Translations under genes and position numbers: made by a program
Source of the DNA: Stutzerimonas stutzeri
GTDB taxonomy: Bacteria > Pseudomonadota > Gammaproteobacteria > Pseudomonadales > Pseudomonadaceae
DNA length: 64,000 nt
Assembly (NCBI RefSeq): GCF_024448955.1
Contig: NZ_JAMOIH010000004.1
Coordinates: forward strand, 62,001 to 126,000
Direction of reading: 5' to 3'
Notes under the pieces: generated by a model
The model's input: only the letters and a program-made list of their open reading frames with translations
What the model was told of the DNA's origin: nothing
Database searches by the model: none
In this document: in pieces, positions 40,567 to 49,622 of the stretch
Layout of the letters: the number at the start of each line of letters is the position of its first letter
How positions within the stretch are numbered: the stretch's first letter is position 1

Positions 40567-42270
40567 ATGAAAGCCTTCGCCACCCTCTACAGCCGCCTCG
40601 ACGCCACCACCTCGAGCAACGCCAAGCTCGCCGCCATGCGCGATTATTTTCGTGAGGCCGAGCCGGCCGATGCGGCCTGGGCCGTGTACTTCCTGGCCGG
40701 TGGCCGGCCACGCCAGTTGGTGCCGGCCAAGGTGCTGCGCGAGACCGCGATGCAGGTCGCGCAGCTGCCCGAATGGCTGTTCGAGGAAAGTTATCAGGCC
40801 GTTGGCGACCTGGCCGAAACCATCTCTCTGCTGACCCCCGAAGCCGAGCACAGCTCGGATGACGGTCTGGCGGTGTGGCTGCAGGACAGGCTGCTGCCCT
40901 TGCGCGGCCTGCCTCCGCAAGAGCTGGCGATACACCTGCCCGCGCTCTGGGCGCAGTTGGACCGGCTGAGCTTGATGGTCTGCATCAAGCTGATTACCGG
41001 TGCCTTCCGGGTCGGCGTCTCGAAGCTGCTGGTGACGCGAGCGCTTGCGTCGCTGGCCGATCTCGATCCCAAACGGGTGGCCCAGCGGCTGGTGGGTTAC
41101 ACCGATCTGTCCCATCGGCCCAGCGCCGAAGGCTACCTGGCGCTGATCGCCGACGAATCGGAGCACGAGCATGCCCAGCGCGGCGGCCAACCCTATCCCT
41201 TCTTCCTGGCCCATTCGCTACAGGCGCCGGTTGAACAGTTCGACGAATTGCTAGGCGCACCGGAAAACTGGTTCGTCGAATGGAAGTGGGACGGCATCCG
41301 CGCGCAGCTGGTCAAGCGCGACGGGCAGATATGGGTTTGGTCGCGCGGCGAAGAGCTGGTCAGCGAGCGTTTTCCGGAGCTGTGCGAGCTGGCCGGCTGC
41401 CTGCCCGACGGCACGGTGATCGATGGCGAGATTGTGGTTTGGAAGCATCCACCCGAACGGCCACCCACTGCGCTGCCTGGAATGGATGCCGCCACGCCCG
41501 CAACCACAGAAGCCGGCATACAACCCTTCGCCTTGTTGCAGCAGCGAATCGGTCGCAAGAACCTCACCGCCAAGGTCTTGCAAGACGCGCCCGTTTCCGT
41601 GCTCGCCTACGACCTGCTGGAATGGCAAGGCGAAGACTGGCGGCAACGACCGCATCGCGAGCGCCGCCAGCAACTCGAAGCGGTTGTCTCGCAATGTCTC
41701 GACCCGCATCTGATGGTTTCGCCACTGGTTACGGGAGCCGACTGGCAGGACCTGGCTCGCCAACGCGAGGCCTCCCGCGCCCTGGGCGTCGAGGGCATGA
41801 TGATCAAGGCGCGCGCCGCTCAGTATGGTGTCGGTCGGACCAAGGACGTGGGCCTCTGGTGGAAATGGAAGATCGACCCTTATTCGGTGGACGCCGTGTT
41901 GATCTACGCCCAGCGTGGCCACGGCCGCCGCGCCAGCCTCTATACCGATTTCACCTTCGCCGTCTGGGACGGCGAGCCAGGCGATCCCGAGCGCAAGCTG
42001 GTGCCCTTCGCCAAGGCCTATTCGGGCCTCACCGATGAGGAAATGCGCAAGGTCGACGCCATCGTGCGCAAGACCACCGTGGAGAAGTTCGGCCCAGTGC
42101 GCAGCGTGACGCCGACCCTGGTGTTCGAGCTGGGCTTCGAAGGCATCGCCGCCAGCAGCCGACACAAGAGCGGCATCGCCGTGCGCTTCCCACGCATGCT
42201 GCGCTGGCGTCACGACAAACCGGTCGATGAAGCCGACACGCTGGAAGTGCTCAAGGAACTGCTGGGATGA
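40567..42270 (+). CDS. ATP-dependent DNA ligase (cisplatin damage response type)
   Basis: The product has 567 residues. The nucleotidyltransferase motif I is W239-K240-W-D-G, K240 being the lysine that becomes adenylated; an N-terminal all-helical DNA-binding domain precedes it and an OB-fold follows. Motif V (W-W-K-W-K) is near 435. This is the LigB/LigC-like ATP ligase that accompanies an MBL exonuclease, Lhr-Core helicase and phosphoesterase in many bacteria. It seals nicks in DNA, separate from the replicative NAD-dependent LigA. It follows the exonuclease on the same strand. Confidence 0.94.
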   Translation: MKAFATLYSRLDATTSSNAKLAAMRDYFREAEPADAAWAVYFLAGGRPRQLVPAKVLRETAMQVAQLPEWLFEESYQAVGDLAETISLLTPEAEHSSDDGLAVWLQDRLLPLRGLPPQELAIHLPALWAQLDRLSLMVCIKLITGAFRVGVSKLLVTRALASLADLDPKRVAQRLVGYTDLSHRPSAEGYLALIADESEHEHAQRGGQPYPFFLAHSLQAPVEQFDELLGAPENWFVEWKWDGIRAQLVKRDGQIWVWSRGEELVSERFPELCELAGCLPDGTVIDGEIVVWKHPPERPPTALPGMDAATPATTEAGIQPFALLQQRIGRKNLTAKVLQDAPVSVLAYDLLEWQGEDWRQRPHRERRQQLEAVVSQCLDPHLMVSPLVTGADWQDLARQREASRALGVEGMMIKARAAQYGVGRTKDVGLWWKWKIDPYSVDAVLIYAQRGHGRRASLYTDFTFAVWDGEPGDPERKLVPFAKAYSGLTDEEMRKVDAIVRKTTVEKFGPVRSVTPTLVFELGFEGIAASSRHKSGIAVRFPRMLRWRHDKPVDEADTLEVLKELLG

Positions 42271-42291
42271 CAGCGCTCTGGCCAACCCCAC

Positions 42292-42469
42292 GGCCGAACA
42301 AGTTCGGCCCTACAACAAAATCGCAACCCCGCTCCCGGTCTTCGGGCCGAATTTATTCGGCCAACCTGCCCCGCCTGACACCTACGTACAGACAGACCTG
42401 GCCGAACACGTTCGGCCCCACAACAAACCGCCGCCCCGCACCCAACCGTAGGGCCGAATTTATTCGGCC
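42292..42469. repeat. Cluster of four GGCCGAA-type REP-like hairpins
   Basis: Four short palindromes lie between the ligase gene and the ureD control region: 42292-42309 followed by CTAC, 42345-42362, 42400-42417, and 42448-42469 starting GTAGGGCCGAA. Each is GGCCGAA-N4/5-TTCGGCC. Outer copies carry the GTAGG/CCTAC foot, inner copies have lost it. The same family recurs at 60244-60462 and 63609-63774. Confidence 0.85.
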
Positions 42470-42524
42470 GCTCCGGACGCCGCACCACTTCCGGGCACGA
42501 CAAAGAGGCTGCATGCATCATGCA

Positions 42525-42539
42525 GCACCACGCCGGTGC
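42525..42539. promoter_or_regulatory. NtrC-type binding site upstream of ureD
   Basis: The dyad GCACCACGCCGGTGC matches the NtrC half-site pattern GCACC-N5-GGTGC perfectly. It is 65-80 bases upstream of the sigma-54 element of ureD. A weaker copy (GCACC-N5-CGGGC) is at 42482-42496. Tandem sites upstream of a sigma-54 promoter are the standard arrangement for NtrC enhancers. Confidence 0.75.
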
Positions 42540-42602
42540 AGCCACCGGTTTCTAGCCCTCTCAAGAGCTGCTGCGGCAAGGCATAGCGGTCTCGCCACCC
42601 AC

Positions 42603-42619
42603 AAGGCACGACTATTGCT
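42603..42619 (+). promoter_or_regulatory. Sigma-54 promoter of ureD
   Basis: The sequence AAGGCACGACTATTGCT has the invariant GG (42605-42606) and GC (42617-42618) separated by exactly 10 bases and matches the consensus TGGCACG-N4-TTGC except at the first T. Transcription would begin near 42630, which lies downstream of the ATG at 42622 and so argues for a later ureD start. Confidence 0.85.
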
Positions 42620-42639
42620 GAATGAAGGTTCAACTATCG

Positions 42640-43488
42640 ATGAACCCTTCTGCAATGACTGCGCTGAATCCCCTGTTTACCCCGCACTGGCACGCCGAGC
42701 TGGAACTCGGCTACGCGCGTTTCGGCGACGCGACGCGTCCAGTGCTGCGCCGTCATAACGGCCCCCTGCGGGTGCAGAAGCATCTGTATGCCGAAGGCCC
42801 GGAAGTCTGCCAGCACATCATCGTGCATCCGCCCGGCGGAATTGCCGGCGGCGATCGCTTGGAGATCAGCGCCACGGTCGGCGCCAATGCCTGGGCGCAG
42901 CTGACCAGCCCCGGCGCAGCCAAGTGGTACCGCGCAGCCGCCCCGGCGTTCCAGCAGCTGGCATTACATGTCGAAGCCGGCGCGACGCTCGAATGGCTGC
43001 CGCAGGAGACCATCGTCTACTCCGCTGCGCAGGCCGAGCTGAACACGCACATCGCGCTCGAAGGCGATGCACGCCTCTTTTACTGGGACATGGTCGCCCT
43101 CGGCCGCCCAGCCGCGAACGAGCGCTTCGATGCCGGGCATTTCCAGGCGCGGCTGGATATCCGTCGCGATGGCCAGTCGCTCTGGCACGAATGCCAGCGT
43201 GTTATCGGCGGCGACGGGCTGCTGGACTCGCCGATCGGGCTCGACGGCCAGCCGGTATTCGCCACTCTGATCGCCACAGGAGAAATCGACGCCGATCTGC
43301 TGGAGCGCTGCCGCGAGCTGCCGAGCCGGGTTCGCGGCGACCTGACGCAATTGCCGGGCCTGCTCGTCGGGCGCTGCCTGGCCCGCGAAGCACTGCATGC
43401 CCGCGCCTGGCTGATCGAGCTATGGCGCCTGCTGCGCCCAGAACTGCTGGGGCGCGAAGCCGTGCCGCCACGCATCTGGAGCACCTGA
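42640..43488 (+). CDS. ureD: Urease accessory protein UreD
   Basis: The product has 282 residues from the ATG at 42640. Candidates are 42622, 42640 and 42655; the sigma-54 element predicts transcription from about 42630, excluding the first for that transcript. UreD motifs are clear: [14 protein letters not shown], and A-A-K-W-Y-R. UreD is the scaffold that joins apo-urease to UreF-UreG for nickel loading. It begins the ure gene run, with ureA 179 bases downstream across a REP pair. Confidence 0.94.
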   Translation: MNPSAMTALNPLFTPHWHAELELGYARFGDATRPVLRRHNGPLRVQKHLYAEGPEVCQHIIVHPPGGIAGGDRLEISATVGANAWAQLTSPGAAKWYRAAAPAFQQLALHVEAGATLEWLPQETIVYSAAQAELNTHIALEGDARLFYWDMVALGRPAANERFDAGHFQARLDIRRDGQSLWHECQRVIGGDGLLDSPIGLDGQPVFATLIATGEIDADLLERCRELPSRVRGDLTQLPGLLVGRCLAREALHARAWLIELWRLLRPELLGREAVPPRIWST

Positions 43489-43500
43489 AACACATGTTCT

Positions 43501-43559
43501 GTAGGCGCTGGATATGCCGACGATACGGCCTCGCTGAGCATCGGCAAGCCGGCTCCTAC
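43501..43559. repeat. REP pair in the ureD-ureA spacer
   Basis: At 43538-43559 on the minus strand there is a REP variant beginning GTAGGAGCCGGCTTGCCGA. A degenerate partner starts with GTAGG at 43501 in the opposite orientation. Together they could fold into one long imperfect hairpin in the ure mRNA. Confidence 0.7.
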
Positions 43560-43667
43560 AGGTTGCAACACAGACCCGCAAGGTAGAGACCGCGCACGTT
43601 TCACCGAGCGGCCGAGACTTTCCTGGCGGACAGGCTTGCCGTTGTTCGCCCTATGACTGGAGCCGTT

Positions 43668-43970
43668 ATGGATTTGTCGCCGAGAGAAAAAGACAAGCTG
43701 CTGATCTTTACCGCCGGCCTGGTGGCCGAACGACGCCTGGCGCGCGGCGTGAAGCTCAACTACCCGGAGGCCATGGCCTACATCTCCGCTGCCCTGCTCG
43801 AAGGCGCCCGCGATGGCCGAACGGTCGCCGAGCTGATGCACTTCGGCACCATTCTGCTCAGCCGCGAACAGGTCATGGAAGGCGTGCCGGAAATGATTCC
43901 GGAGATCCAGGTCGAGGCTACCTTCCCTGACGGCACCAAGCTGGTCACCGTCCATCAACCCATAGCTTAG
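43668..43970 (+). CDS. ureA: Urease subunit gamma
   Basis: The product has 100 residues, the exact length of UreA, starting [11 protein letters not shown] at the ATG 43668 with a GGAG ribosome site; the frame extends to 43653 without support. UreA packs with UreB and UreC in the (ABC)3 urease trimer. The segment [19 protein letters not shown] is typical. The ureA-ureB gap is 92 bases. Confidence 0.98.
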   Translation: MDLSPREKDKLLIFTAGLVAERRLARGVKLNYPEAMAYISAALLEGARDGRTVAELMHFGTILLSREQVMEGVPEMIPEIQVEATFPDGTKLVTVHQPIA

Positions 43971-44062
43971 CGACAAGCTTCAAGCCGTAAGCCACAAGCA
44001 AGAGCACCCCAGAGCCGCTTGTACTTGCCACTTGCAGCTGCGACTAAAAGGAGCCCCACCCC

Positions 44063-44368
44063 ATGATCCCCGGCGAATATCAGATCCAGGACGGCGACAT
44101 CGAGCTCAACGCCGGCCGCCGCACCCTGACCCTCAGCGTGGCCAACAGCGGTGACCGGCCGATCCAGGTCGGCTCGCACTACCACTTCTTCGAGGCCAAC
44201 GACGCCCTCGCCTTCGAGCGCGAACAGGCGCGGGGCATGCGCCTGAATATCCCCGCCGGCACCGCGGTGCGCTTCGAACCTGGGCAGAGCCGCGAGGTGG
44301 AGCTGGTCGAACTGGCCGGTGATCGCCGAGTGTTCGGTTTTGCCGGGCGGGTGATGGGTGACCTCTGA
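44063..44368 (+). CDS. ureB: Urease subunit beta
   Basis: The product has 101 residues beginning M-I-P-G-E-Y, with the [16 protein letters not shown] block (here D-R-P) and [10 protein letters not shown] found in all UreB. It is a structural subunit of the cytoplasmic urease. An AAGGAG ribosome site is well placed. A palindromic repeat and 99 bases separate it from ureC. Confidence 0.98.
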   Translation: MIPGEYQIQDGDIELNAGRRTLTLSVANSGDRPIQVGSHYHFFEANDALAFEREQARGMRLNIPAGTAVRFEPGQSREVELVELAGDRRVFGFAGRVMGDL

Positions 44369-44391
44369 CGCGACCCGATTCGTAGGGTGGA

Positions 44392-44453
44392 AAACGCCGA
44401 AGGCTTTTCCACCGTGCCCTTGACTGGTGGATGGCTTCGGCCATCCACCCTAC
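44392..44453. repeat. GTAGGGTGG-family palindrome in the ureB-ureC spacer
   Basis: The element starts GTAGGGTGG and ends CCACCCTAC, with two internal stems (GGAAAA/TTTTCC and GGATGGC/GCCATCC). It ends 14 bases before the ureC start and so could form a stable hairpin in the mRNA next to the ureC ribosome site. Four related copies are at 52522-52718. Confidence 0.85.
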
Positions 44454-44467
44454 GCGAGACGAAACGA

Positions 44468-46168
44468 ATGAAGATTTCCCGCCAAGCCTACGCCGACATG
44501 TTCGGCCCCACCGTTGGCGACAAGGTGCGCCTGGCCGATACCGAGCTGTGGATCGAAGTGGAAAAGGACTTCACCGTCTACGGCGATGAAGTGAAATTCG
44601 GTGGCGGCAAGGTCATCCGCGACGGCATGGGTCAGGGCCAGCTGTGCGCCGCTGACGTGGTCGATACGGTGATCACCAATGCGCTGATCCTCGATCACTG
44701 GGGCATCGTCAAGGCGGACGTGGGGCTCAAGGACGGGCGCATCGCCGCCATCGGCAAGGCCGGCAACCCGGACATCCAGCCGGGCGTGACCATCGCCATC
44801 GGCGGCGCCACCGAAGTCATCGCTGGCGAAGGCATGATCCTGACGGGAGGTGGAATAGACACCCATATCCACTTCATCTGCCCGCAGCAGATCGAAGAAG
44901 CCCTGATGAGCGGCACCACCACCATGATCGGCGGCGGTACGGGACCTGCCACCGGCACCTATGCCACCACAGTTACACCGGGGCCGTGGCACATGGCGCA
45001 AATGCTCAAGGCCGCCGAGGCCTTCCCGATGAACATCGGCTTCACCGGTAAGGGCAACGTGTCGTTACCGCAACCATTGATCGAGCAGATCGAGGCCGGC
45101 GCCATCGGCCTCAAGCTGCATGAGGATTGGGGCACCACCCCAGCGGCGATCGACAACTGCCTGTCGGTCGCCGACCAGTACGACATTCAGGTGGCGATCC
45201 ACACCGACACATTGAACGAGTCCGGCTTCGTCGAAACGACGCTCGGTGCCTTCAAGGGCCGCACCATTCACACTTACCACACCGAGGGCGCAGGCGGCGG
45301 TCACGCGCCTGACATCATCAAGGCCTGCGGCTTGCCCAACGTGCTGCCCAGCTCGACCAACCCGACCCGGCCGTTCACCCGTAACACCATCGACGAGCAT
45401 CTGGACATGCTCATGGTTTGCCATCATCTGGACCCGAGCATCGCCGAGGACGTGGCCTTCGCCGAGAGCCGCATCCGCCGCGAAACCATCGCCGCAGAAG
45501 ACATCCTTCACGATTTGGGTGCCTTCTCGATGATCAGCTCCGACAGCCAGGCCATGGGCCGCGTCGGCGAGGTCATCACCCGCACCTGGCAAACCGCCGA
45601 CAAGATGAAGAAGCAGCGCGGCGCCCTGCCCGGCGACGGCCCAGGCAACGACAACTTCCGCGTGAAGCGCTATATCGCCAAGTACACCATCAACCCGGCA
45701 ATCACCCACGGCATCAGCCACGAAGTCGGCTCCATCGAAGTCGGCAAGTGGGCCGACCTAGTGCTCTGGCGCCCGGCCTTCTTCGGCGTCAAGCCGACGC
45801 TGATCCTCAAAGGCGGTGTCATTGCCGCCAGCCTGATGGGCGACGCCAACGCCTCGATCCCGACCCCGCAGCCGGTGCACTACCGCCCCATGTTCGGTAG
45901 CTACGGCGGCTCGCTGCATGCGTCGAGCTTCACCTTCATCAGCCAGGCCGCAGCCGAGGCCGGCGTGCCCGAGCAGCTCGGGCTGAAGAAAAAAATCGGC
46001 GTGGTAAAGGGCTGCCGGACGGTGCAGAAAAAGGACTTGATCCACAACGATTACACACCGCAGATCGATGTCGACCCGCAGAACTACCAAGTGAAGGCGG
46101 ACGGTCAGCTGCTCTGGTGCGAGCCAGCCGAGGTGTTGCCCATGGCGCAGCGGTATTTTCTGTTCTGA
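44468..46168 (+). CDS. ureC: Urease subunit alpha (catalytic)
   Basis: The product has 566 residues from the ATG at 44468, which gives the normal N-terminus [15 protein letters not shown]. All nickel-site residues are present: H133, H135, carbamylated K216, H245, H271 and D359, and the mobile flap has C318-H319 in M-V-C-H-H. It hydrolyses urea to ammonia and carbamate in the cytoplasm. It is complete and presumably active once loaded by UreDEFG. Confidence 0.99.
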   Translation: MKISRQAYADMFGPTVGDKVRLADTELWIEVEKDFTVYGDEVKFGGGKVIRDGMGQGQLCAADVVDTVITNALILDHWGIVKADVGLKDGRIAAIGKAGNPDIQPGVTIAIGGATEVIAGEGMILTGGGIDTHIHFICPQQIEEALMSGTTTMIGGGTGPATGTYATTVTPGPWHMAQMLKAAEAFPMNIGFTGKGNVSLPQPLIEQIEAGAIGLKLHEDWGTTPAAIDNCLSVADQYDIQVAIHTDTLNESGFVETTLGAFKGRTIHTYHTEGAGGGHAPDIIKACGLPNVLPSSTNPTRPFTRNTIDEHLDMLMVCHHLDPSIAEDVAFAESRIRRETIAAEDILHDLGAFSMISSDSQAMGRVGEVITRTWQTADKMKKQRGALPGDGPGNDNFRVKRYIAKYTINPAITHGISHEVGSIEVGKWADLVLWRPAFFGVKPTLILKGGVIAASLMGDANASIPTPQPVHYRPMFGSYGGSLHASSFTFISQAAAEAGVPEQLGLKKKIGVVKGCRTVQKKDLIHNDYTPQIDVDPQNYQVKADGQLLWCEPAEVLPMAQRYFLF

Positions 46169-46187
46169 CTCCAACGTGCCGTACAGC

Positions 46188-46272
46188 GGCGAAAAATTTC
46201 GCCCTACGATCATCGCGACATTCGACATATGCAGCTCGACGCGGCAAACCGTGGGGCGGGTTTCAATCCGCC
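46188..46272. repeat. REP-like doublet, GGCGAAA family
   Basis: The first palindrome (46188-46207, GGCGAAAAATTTCGCC then CTAC) and the second (46251-46272, GTGGGGCGGGTTTCAATCCG) repeat the order, spacing and sequence of the doublet at 39234-39311. The recurrence shows this pair is a mobile unit rather than two chance hairpins. Confidence 0.75.
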
Positions 46273-46422
46273 ACCGGCGCTCGGCGCAGCGCTGCAACGC
46301 AACGCAACGCAACGGCGAGAGACTCCACTTCGGCACTCCGCCAGGGCATTGCACGTTTTCTTGCGTGCTATCGGTGCATACCAGAGCATTTCGCAACGGA
46401 CCGCCCCGGTCTTCTTAACCGC

Positions 46423-46432
46423 TTGTATACAA
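46423..46432. promoter_or_regulatory. GntR-type operator candidate upstream of the NCS1 transporter
   Basis: TTGTATACAA is a perfect palindrome of the type bound by FadR-subfamily GntR repressors. Two related sites lie downstream at 46541 and 46566, the last one only 11 bases before the start codon. No regulator gene is present in the window. The assignment to GntR is inference from motif shape. Confidence 0.4.
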
Positions 46433-46585
46433 AACGCGTAGCGAAACATGCCGGACGGTCTACGCTTCCCATATCGAGCAGGAGCGAACGATCGACGATT
46501 GCTCGATGCCACGCGGGCCGAGCCGTACGCGGAACAAGAACTGCATACACCTATGCCACCTTGTCTTGCATACAGAGCGCACGCC

Positions 46586-48049
46586 ATGAACCACGACGAT
46601 TTCAATATCAAGCGGATCGATACCAGCCTGCACAACGCCGACCTTGCGCCCTTGCCTCCTGCGAAGCGCAAATGGGGCTGGTTCGAAATATTCAACGTCT
46701 GGTCAAACGACATTCAAAGCCTGTTCGGCTATACCCTCGCCGCCACCCTGTTCATCAGTTACGGCCTCAACGGCTGGGCCGTGCTCGCCGGCATCGTGCT
46801 GGCGGGCTTCATCGTCATGGGGCTGGTGCAGCTGACCGGCAAACCCAGCGTCAAGTACGGTATCCCCTTTCCGGTCATGGCGCGCGCCAGCATGGGCGTG
46901 CGCGGGGCGAACTTCCCCGCCGTGGTGCGTGGCATCGTGGCGATCTTCTGGTACGGCGTGCAGACCTACTTTGCCTCCACGGCGGTAGCACTGTTGATCC
47001 GTACCCTGATCGGCGCCGGCTCGGATGCGACGCTGCTGGGCCTGACCGCCATCGATTGGGTGGCCTATGTGATCGTCTGCGTATTCCAGGTGGCGTTGTT
47101 CGTGCGCGGCGTAGATTGGGTCACACGATTCCTCAACTGGGCCGGCCCGCTGGTCTATCTGGTGATGATCGCGATGATGATCGCCATCTGCTACAAGGCC
47201 GGGCCGGGTCTCATCGGCGCGCTTGGCAGCATTTTCAGCGGCACCGGCAGCTACACCGGTGGGCCCATCGCCGCGTTCGCTACCGTGGTCGGAACCATGG
47301 TGGCCTACTTCGCTGCCGTGGTGATCAATTACGGCGACTTCGCCCGCTTCGTGAAAAGCGAGCGGCAGATGCGCATCGGCAATTTCCTGGGGCTTCCGGT
47401 GAGCCTCGCGATCTTCTCGATGATCGCGCTGGTGATCACTGCCGGTACCGTAGTGGTGTTCGGCGAGACGCTGACCAATCCGACCGATATCGTCGCGCGG
47501 ATCGACAACGTCGGCCTGACCCTGATCGCGGCGCTGACCTTCTTCGTCGCCACGGTGGGCATCAACCTGGTCGCCAACTTCATCCCGCCGGCCTACGACA
47601 TCGCCAACCTGGCACCGGCCCGTATCAGTGCCCGTACCGGCGGCTTCATCACCGCGACCATCGCCTTCTTCATCGGCGCACTCTGGGTATCCTTCATCAG
47701 CGCCGTAGGCATCGCCGCATTCGTCGACACGCTGGGCGCGGTGCTGGCGCCGCTGTACGGCATCCTCGTCGCCGACTACTACCTGATCCGCCGCCAGCAG
47801 TTGAACGTGCAGGAACTGTTCTCGGCCGAACCGGGGTCGACCTACTACTTCAGCGCCGGCTGGAATCGCAAGGCGATCATCGCCTTCGGCATCAGCTCGT
47901 TGTTTTCGGTCGCATCGGTGTGGACACCCGGCCTGGAAAGCCTGTCGGGCTTCGCCTGGTTGCTCGGCGCGCTGTTCGGAGGATTCGTGCATTACCTGCT
48001 GATGCGCAAGCAGCCGGTGACATCAGGCGTAGCGCCCGCTGTGCCATAG
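46586..48049 (+). CDS. NCS1 family nucleobase:cation symporter
   Basis: The product has 487 residues from the ATG at 46586; the open frame starts at 46448 but the extra 46 residues look non-coding. About twelve membrane helices, the early W-S-N-D-I-Q motif and the N-Y-G-D-F-A-R-F segment are typical of NCS1 transporters (cytosine, allantoin, uracil, hydantoin). The substrate cannot be fixed from sequence; its position inside the urease locus suggests a purine catabolite such as allantoin or a related ureide that yields urea. Confidence 0.87.
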   Translation: MNHDDFNIKRIDTSLHNADLAPLPPAKRKWGWFEIFNVWSNDIQSLFGYTLAATLFISYGLNGWAVLAGIVLAGFIVMGLVQLTGKPSVKYGIPFPVMARASMGVRGANFPAVVRGIVAIFWYGVQTYFASTAVALLIRTLIGAGSDATLLGLTAIDWVAYVIVCVFQVALFVRGVDWVTRFLNWAGPLVYLVMIAMMIAICYKAGPGLIGALGSIFSGTGSYTGGPIAAFATVVGTMVAYFAAVVINYGDFARFVKSERQMRIGNFLGLPVSLAIFSMIALVITAGTVVVFGETLTNPTDIVARIDNVGLTLIAALTFFVATVGINLVANFIPPAYDIANLAPARISARTGGFITATIAFFIGALWVSFISAVGIAAFVDTLGAVLAPLYGILVADYYLIRRQQLNVQELFSAEPGSTYYFSAGWNRKAIIAFGISSLFSVASVWTPGLESLSGFAWLLGALFGGFVHYLLMRKQPVTSGVAPAVP

Positions 48050-48398
48050 AATTGAGCGGAGCCGAACGGGCCGGTCGCGGGATCGGTCCGTTCGATGGAT
48101 ATTGCCGGCGCCCTGCCGCACAGCCGACTCGCTAACCTCTCATTTCGCGGCTCGATCGGCCTCATCATGATCAGCCGCCACTCAACATCACAGCTCCATC
48201 TTTACTGTCGCAACGGTAGTAACCGTTGAAGCCGTAGCGCACCAACGTGAGGCATGAAGCCCTCCTGCGCACCACGACGAAACAGATCGAGCCCCATTTC
48301 CAGGCACGCCGCCCTGCCGCAGCCCCCGTGATGTGTCCATCGATTGAGATTGGCAAGGGCCTTGCTCTGCTTGCGTCATCACACAAGCGGAACTGCTC
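48050..48398. other. Spacer between NCS1 gene and ureE
   Basis: Next to the NCS1 stop, 48063-48094 forms an 11-bp stem with one mismatch (CGAACGGGCCG / CGGTCCGTTCG) but lacks a T-run. The right end holds the sigma-54 promoter of ureE. A minus-strand open frame (48171-48416) has no ribosome site or recognisable product. The remainder shows nothing I can name. Confidence 0.5.
48350..48366 (+). promoter_or_regulatory. Sigma-54 promoter of ureE
   Basis: TTGGCAAGGGCCTTGCT matches the sigma-54 consensus (TTGGCA, 10 bases between GG at 48352 and GC at 48364, TTGCT). Transcription would start near 48377, 22 bases before ureE. It makes ureEFG independent of ureDABC transcription. No strong NtrC dyad is seen; a weak half-site lies at 48239-48253. 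Confidence 0.85.
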
Positions 48399-48899
48399 AT
48401 GCTGGTCATTCATCAACGCACCACCCCGCAGGCCAACGGCGACGCCGAGCTGGAACTGACCTACGAGGCGCGCAGCAAGTCGCGCTTGCGCTGCTTTTCC
48501 ACCGATGGCGAAGATGTCGGCCTGTTTCTAGAACGCGGCCAGCCGCCGCTGCATGACGGCGAAGCCCTGCTGGCCCAGGACGGTCGCATCGTCATCGTGC
48601 GTGCCCGCGCGGAGCGTTTGCTCCACGTCATCTGCGCCAACAGCTTCGAGCTGACACGCGCCGCCTACCATCTGGGTAATCGTCACGTGGCGCTGCAAGT
48701 GGGCGACGGCTGGCTGCGCCTGCTCGACGACTACGTGCTCAAGGACATGCTGCTGCAACTGGGCGCCAGCGTCGAAGCCATCGAAGCGCCCTTCCAGCCG
48801 GAACATGGCGCCTATGGCGGCGGCCATCATCACTCCCATGCCGGCGAGGCCGAGTTCAGCTACGCGCCGCGGCTGCACCAGTTCGGCGCGCGTCGGTGA
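48399..48899 (+). CDS. ureE: Urease accessory protein UreE (nickel metallochaperone)
   Basis: The product has 166 residues. An N-terminal peptide-binding domain is followed by the metal-binding domain containing Y-H-L-G-N-R-H, and a His-rich tail (G-G-G-H-H-H-S-H) near residue 142. UreE delivers nickel to UreG. The stop overlaps the GTG of ureF by 4 bases. It is separated from ureC by the NCS1 gene and has its own sigma-54 promoter. Confidence 0.97.
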   Translation: MLVIHQRTTPQANGDAELELTYEARSKSRLRCFSTDGEDVGLFLERGQPPLHDGEALLAQDGRIVIVRARAERLLHVICANSFELTRAAYHLGNRHVALQVGDGWLRLLDDYVLKDMLLQLGASVEAIEAPFQPEHGAYGGGHHHSHAGEAEFSYAPRLHQFGARR

Positions 48900-49573
48900 A
48901 TCCGACTGCATTCGCGTTGCTGCGGCTGGCCAGTCCGCAACTGCCGATTGGCGGTTACAGCTATTCCCAAGGTCTGGAAATGGCGGTGGAACAAGGGCTA
49001 GTGCAGGACGAGAACAGTGCCCGACGCTGGCTCGGCGACCAGTTGCTGCTGAATCTGGCGCGCTTCGAGATGCCCTTGCTGCTAGCTCATTGCAAAGCGG
49101 CCGCCGCCGAGAACTGGCATGAGCTGGAACAGCTGGCCGCACGTCATCGCGCCAGCCGCGAAACGCGGGAGCTGCGTCTGGAAAGCCGGCAGATGGGCTA
49201 TTCGCTGAAACAGCTCCTGGAGAATCTGCCGGAACTGGACGATCCCGCCCGCACGCTGTTCGCCCGCATCGACGAACCCGGCCTCGCCCTCGGCTGGGCG
49301 CTGGCTGCGCGTGCGTGGGCCATCTCGCCTGACGATGCACTCAGCGCCTGGCTCTGGGGCTGGCTGGAGAACCAACTGGCCGTGCTGATGAAAACCCTGC
49401 CGCTGGGCCAGCAAGCTGCGCAAAGACTGACTTCAGACCTGCTATCGACGCTACGCCAGGCCCAACGCATCGCCAGCGAAATCGCCCCCGAGCACTGGGG
49501 CAGCGCCCCGTTCGGCCTGGCGCTGGCCAGCATGGCTCATGAGCGCCAGTACAGCCGACTGTTCCGCTCATGA
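48896..49573 (+). CDS. ureF: Urease accessory protein UreF
   Basis: The product has 225 residues from a GTG at 48896 that overlaps the ureE stop. The family N-terminus [20 protein letters not shown] is present. The all-helical UreF binds UreD and acts with it and UreG to carbamylate the active-site lysine and load nickel. ureG begins 49 bases downstream. Confidence 0.97.
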   Translation: MNPTAFALLRLASPQLPIGGYSYSQGLEMAVEQGLVQDENSARRWLGDQLLLNLARFEMPLLLAHCKAAAAENWHELEQLAARHRASRETRELRLESRQMGYSLKQLLENLPELDDPARTLFARIDEPGLALGWALAARAWAISPDDALSAWLWGWLENQLAVLMKTLPLGQQAAQRLTSDLLSTLRQAQRIASEIAPEHWGSAPFGLALASMAHERQYSRLFRS

Positions 49574-49622
49574 GCGTTGCAGGCATCGCAATCACTCTAT
49601 TACCGCAACAGAGGACATCACC

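Larger units (their letters stand above)
46169..46585. other. Long spacer between ureC and the NCS1 gene, with repeats and operator-like sites
   Basis: This 417-base spacer holds a REP-like doublet, a (GCAAC)4 tandem repeat at 46294-46313, and a perfect 10-bp palindrome TTGTATACAA at 46423-46432 with two looser copies (CTGCATACAC at 46541-46550, TTGCATACAG at 46566-46575). No protein gene is convincing; the open frame across it is the upstream extension of the NCS1 frame. Confidence 0.6.

Noticed and set aside
43624-43639. Sigma-54-like sequence before ureA (TGGCGGACAGGCTTGC)
   Set aside because: The GG and GC are separated by 11 bases instead of the required 10, and the -24 box lacks the CAC; transcription from ureD explains ureA expression.
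46703-47992. 429-codon minus-strand frame opposite the NCS1 transporter
   Set aside because: Low-complexity Asp/Glu/His/Gln-rich translation typical of the antisense of a membrane protein gene.
48171-48416. Minus-strand 81-codon open frame between the NCS1 gene and ureE
   Set aside because: No ribosome site, no recognisable domain, and it would run across the ureE sigma-54 promoter; treated as chance.
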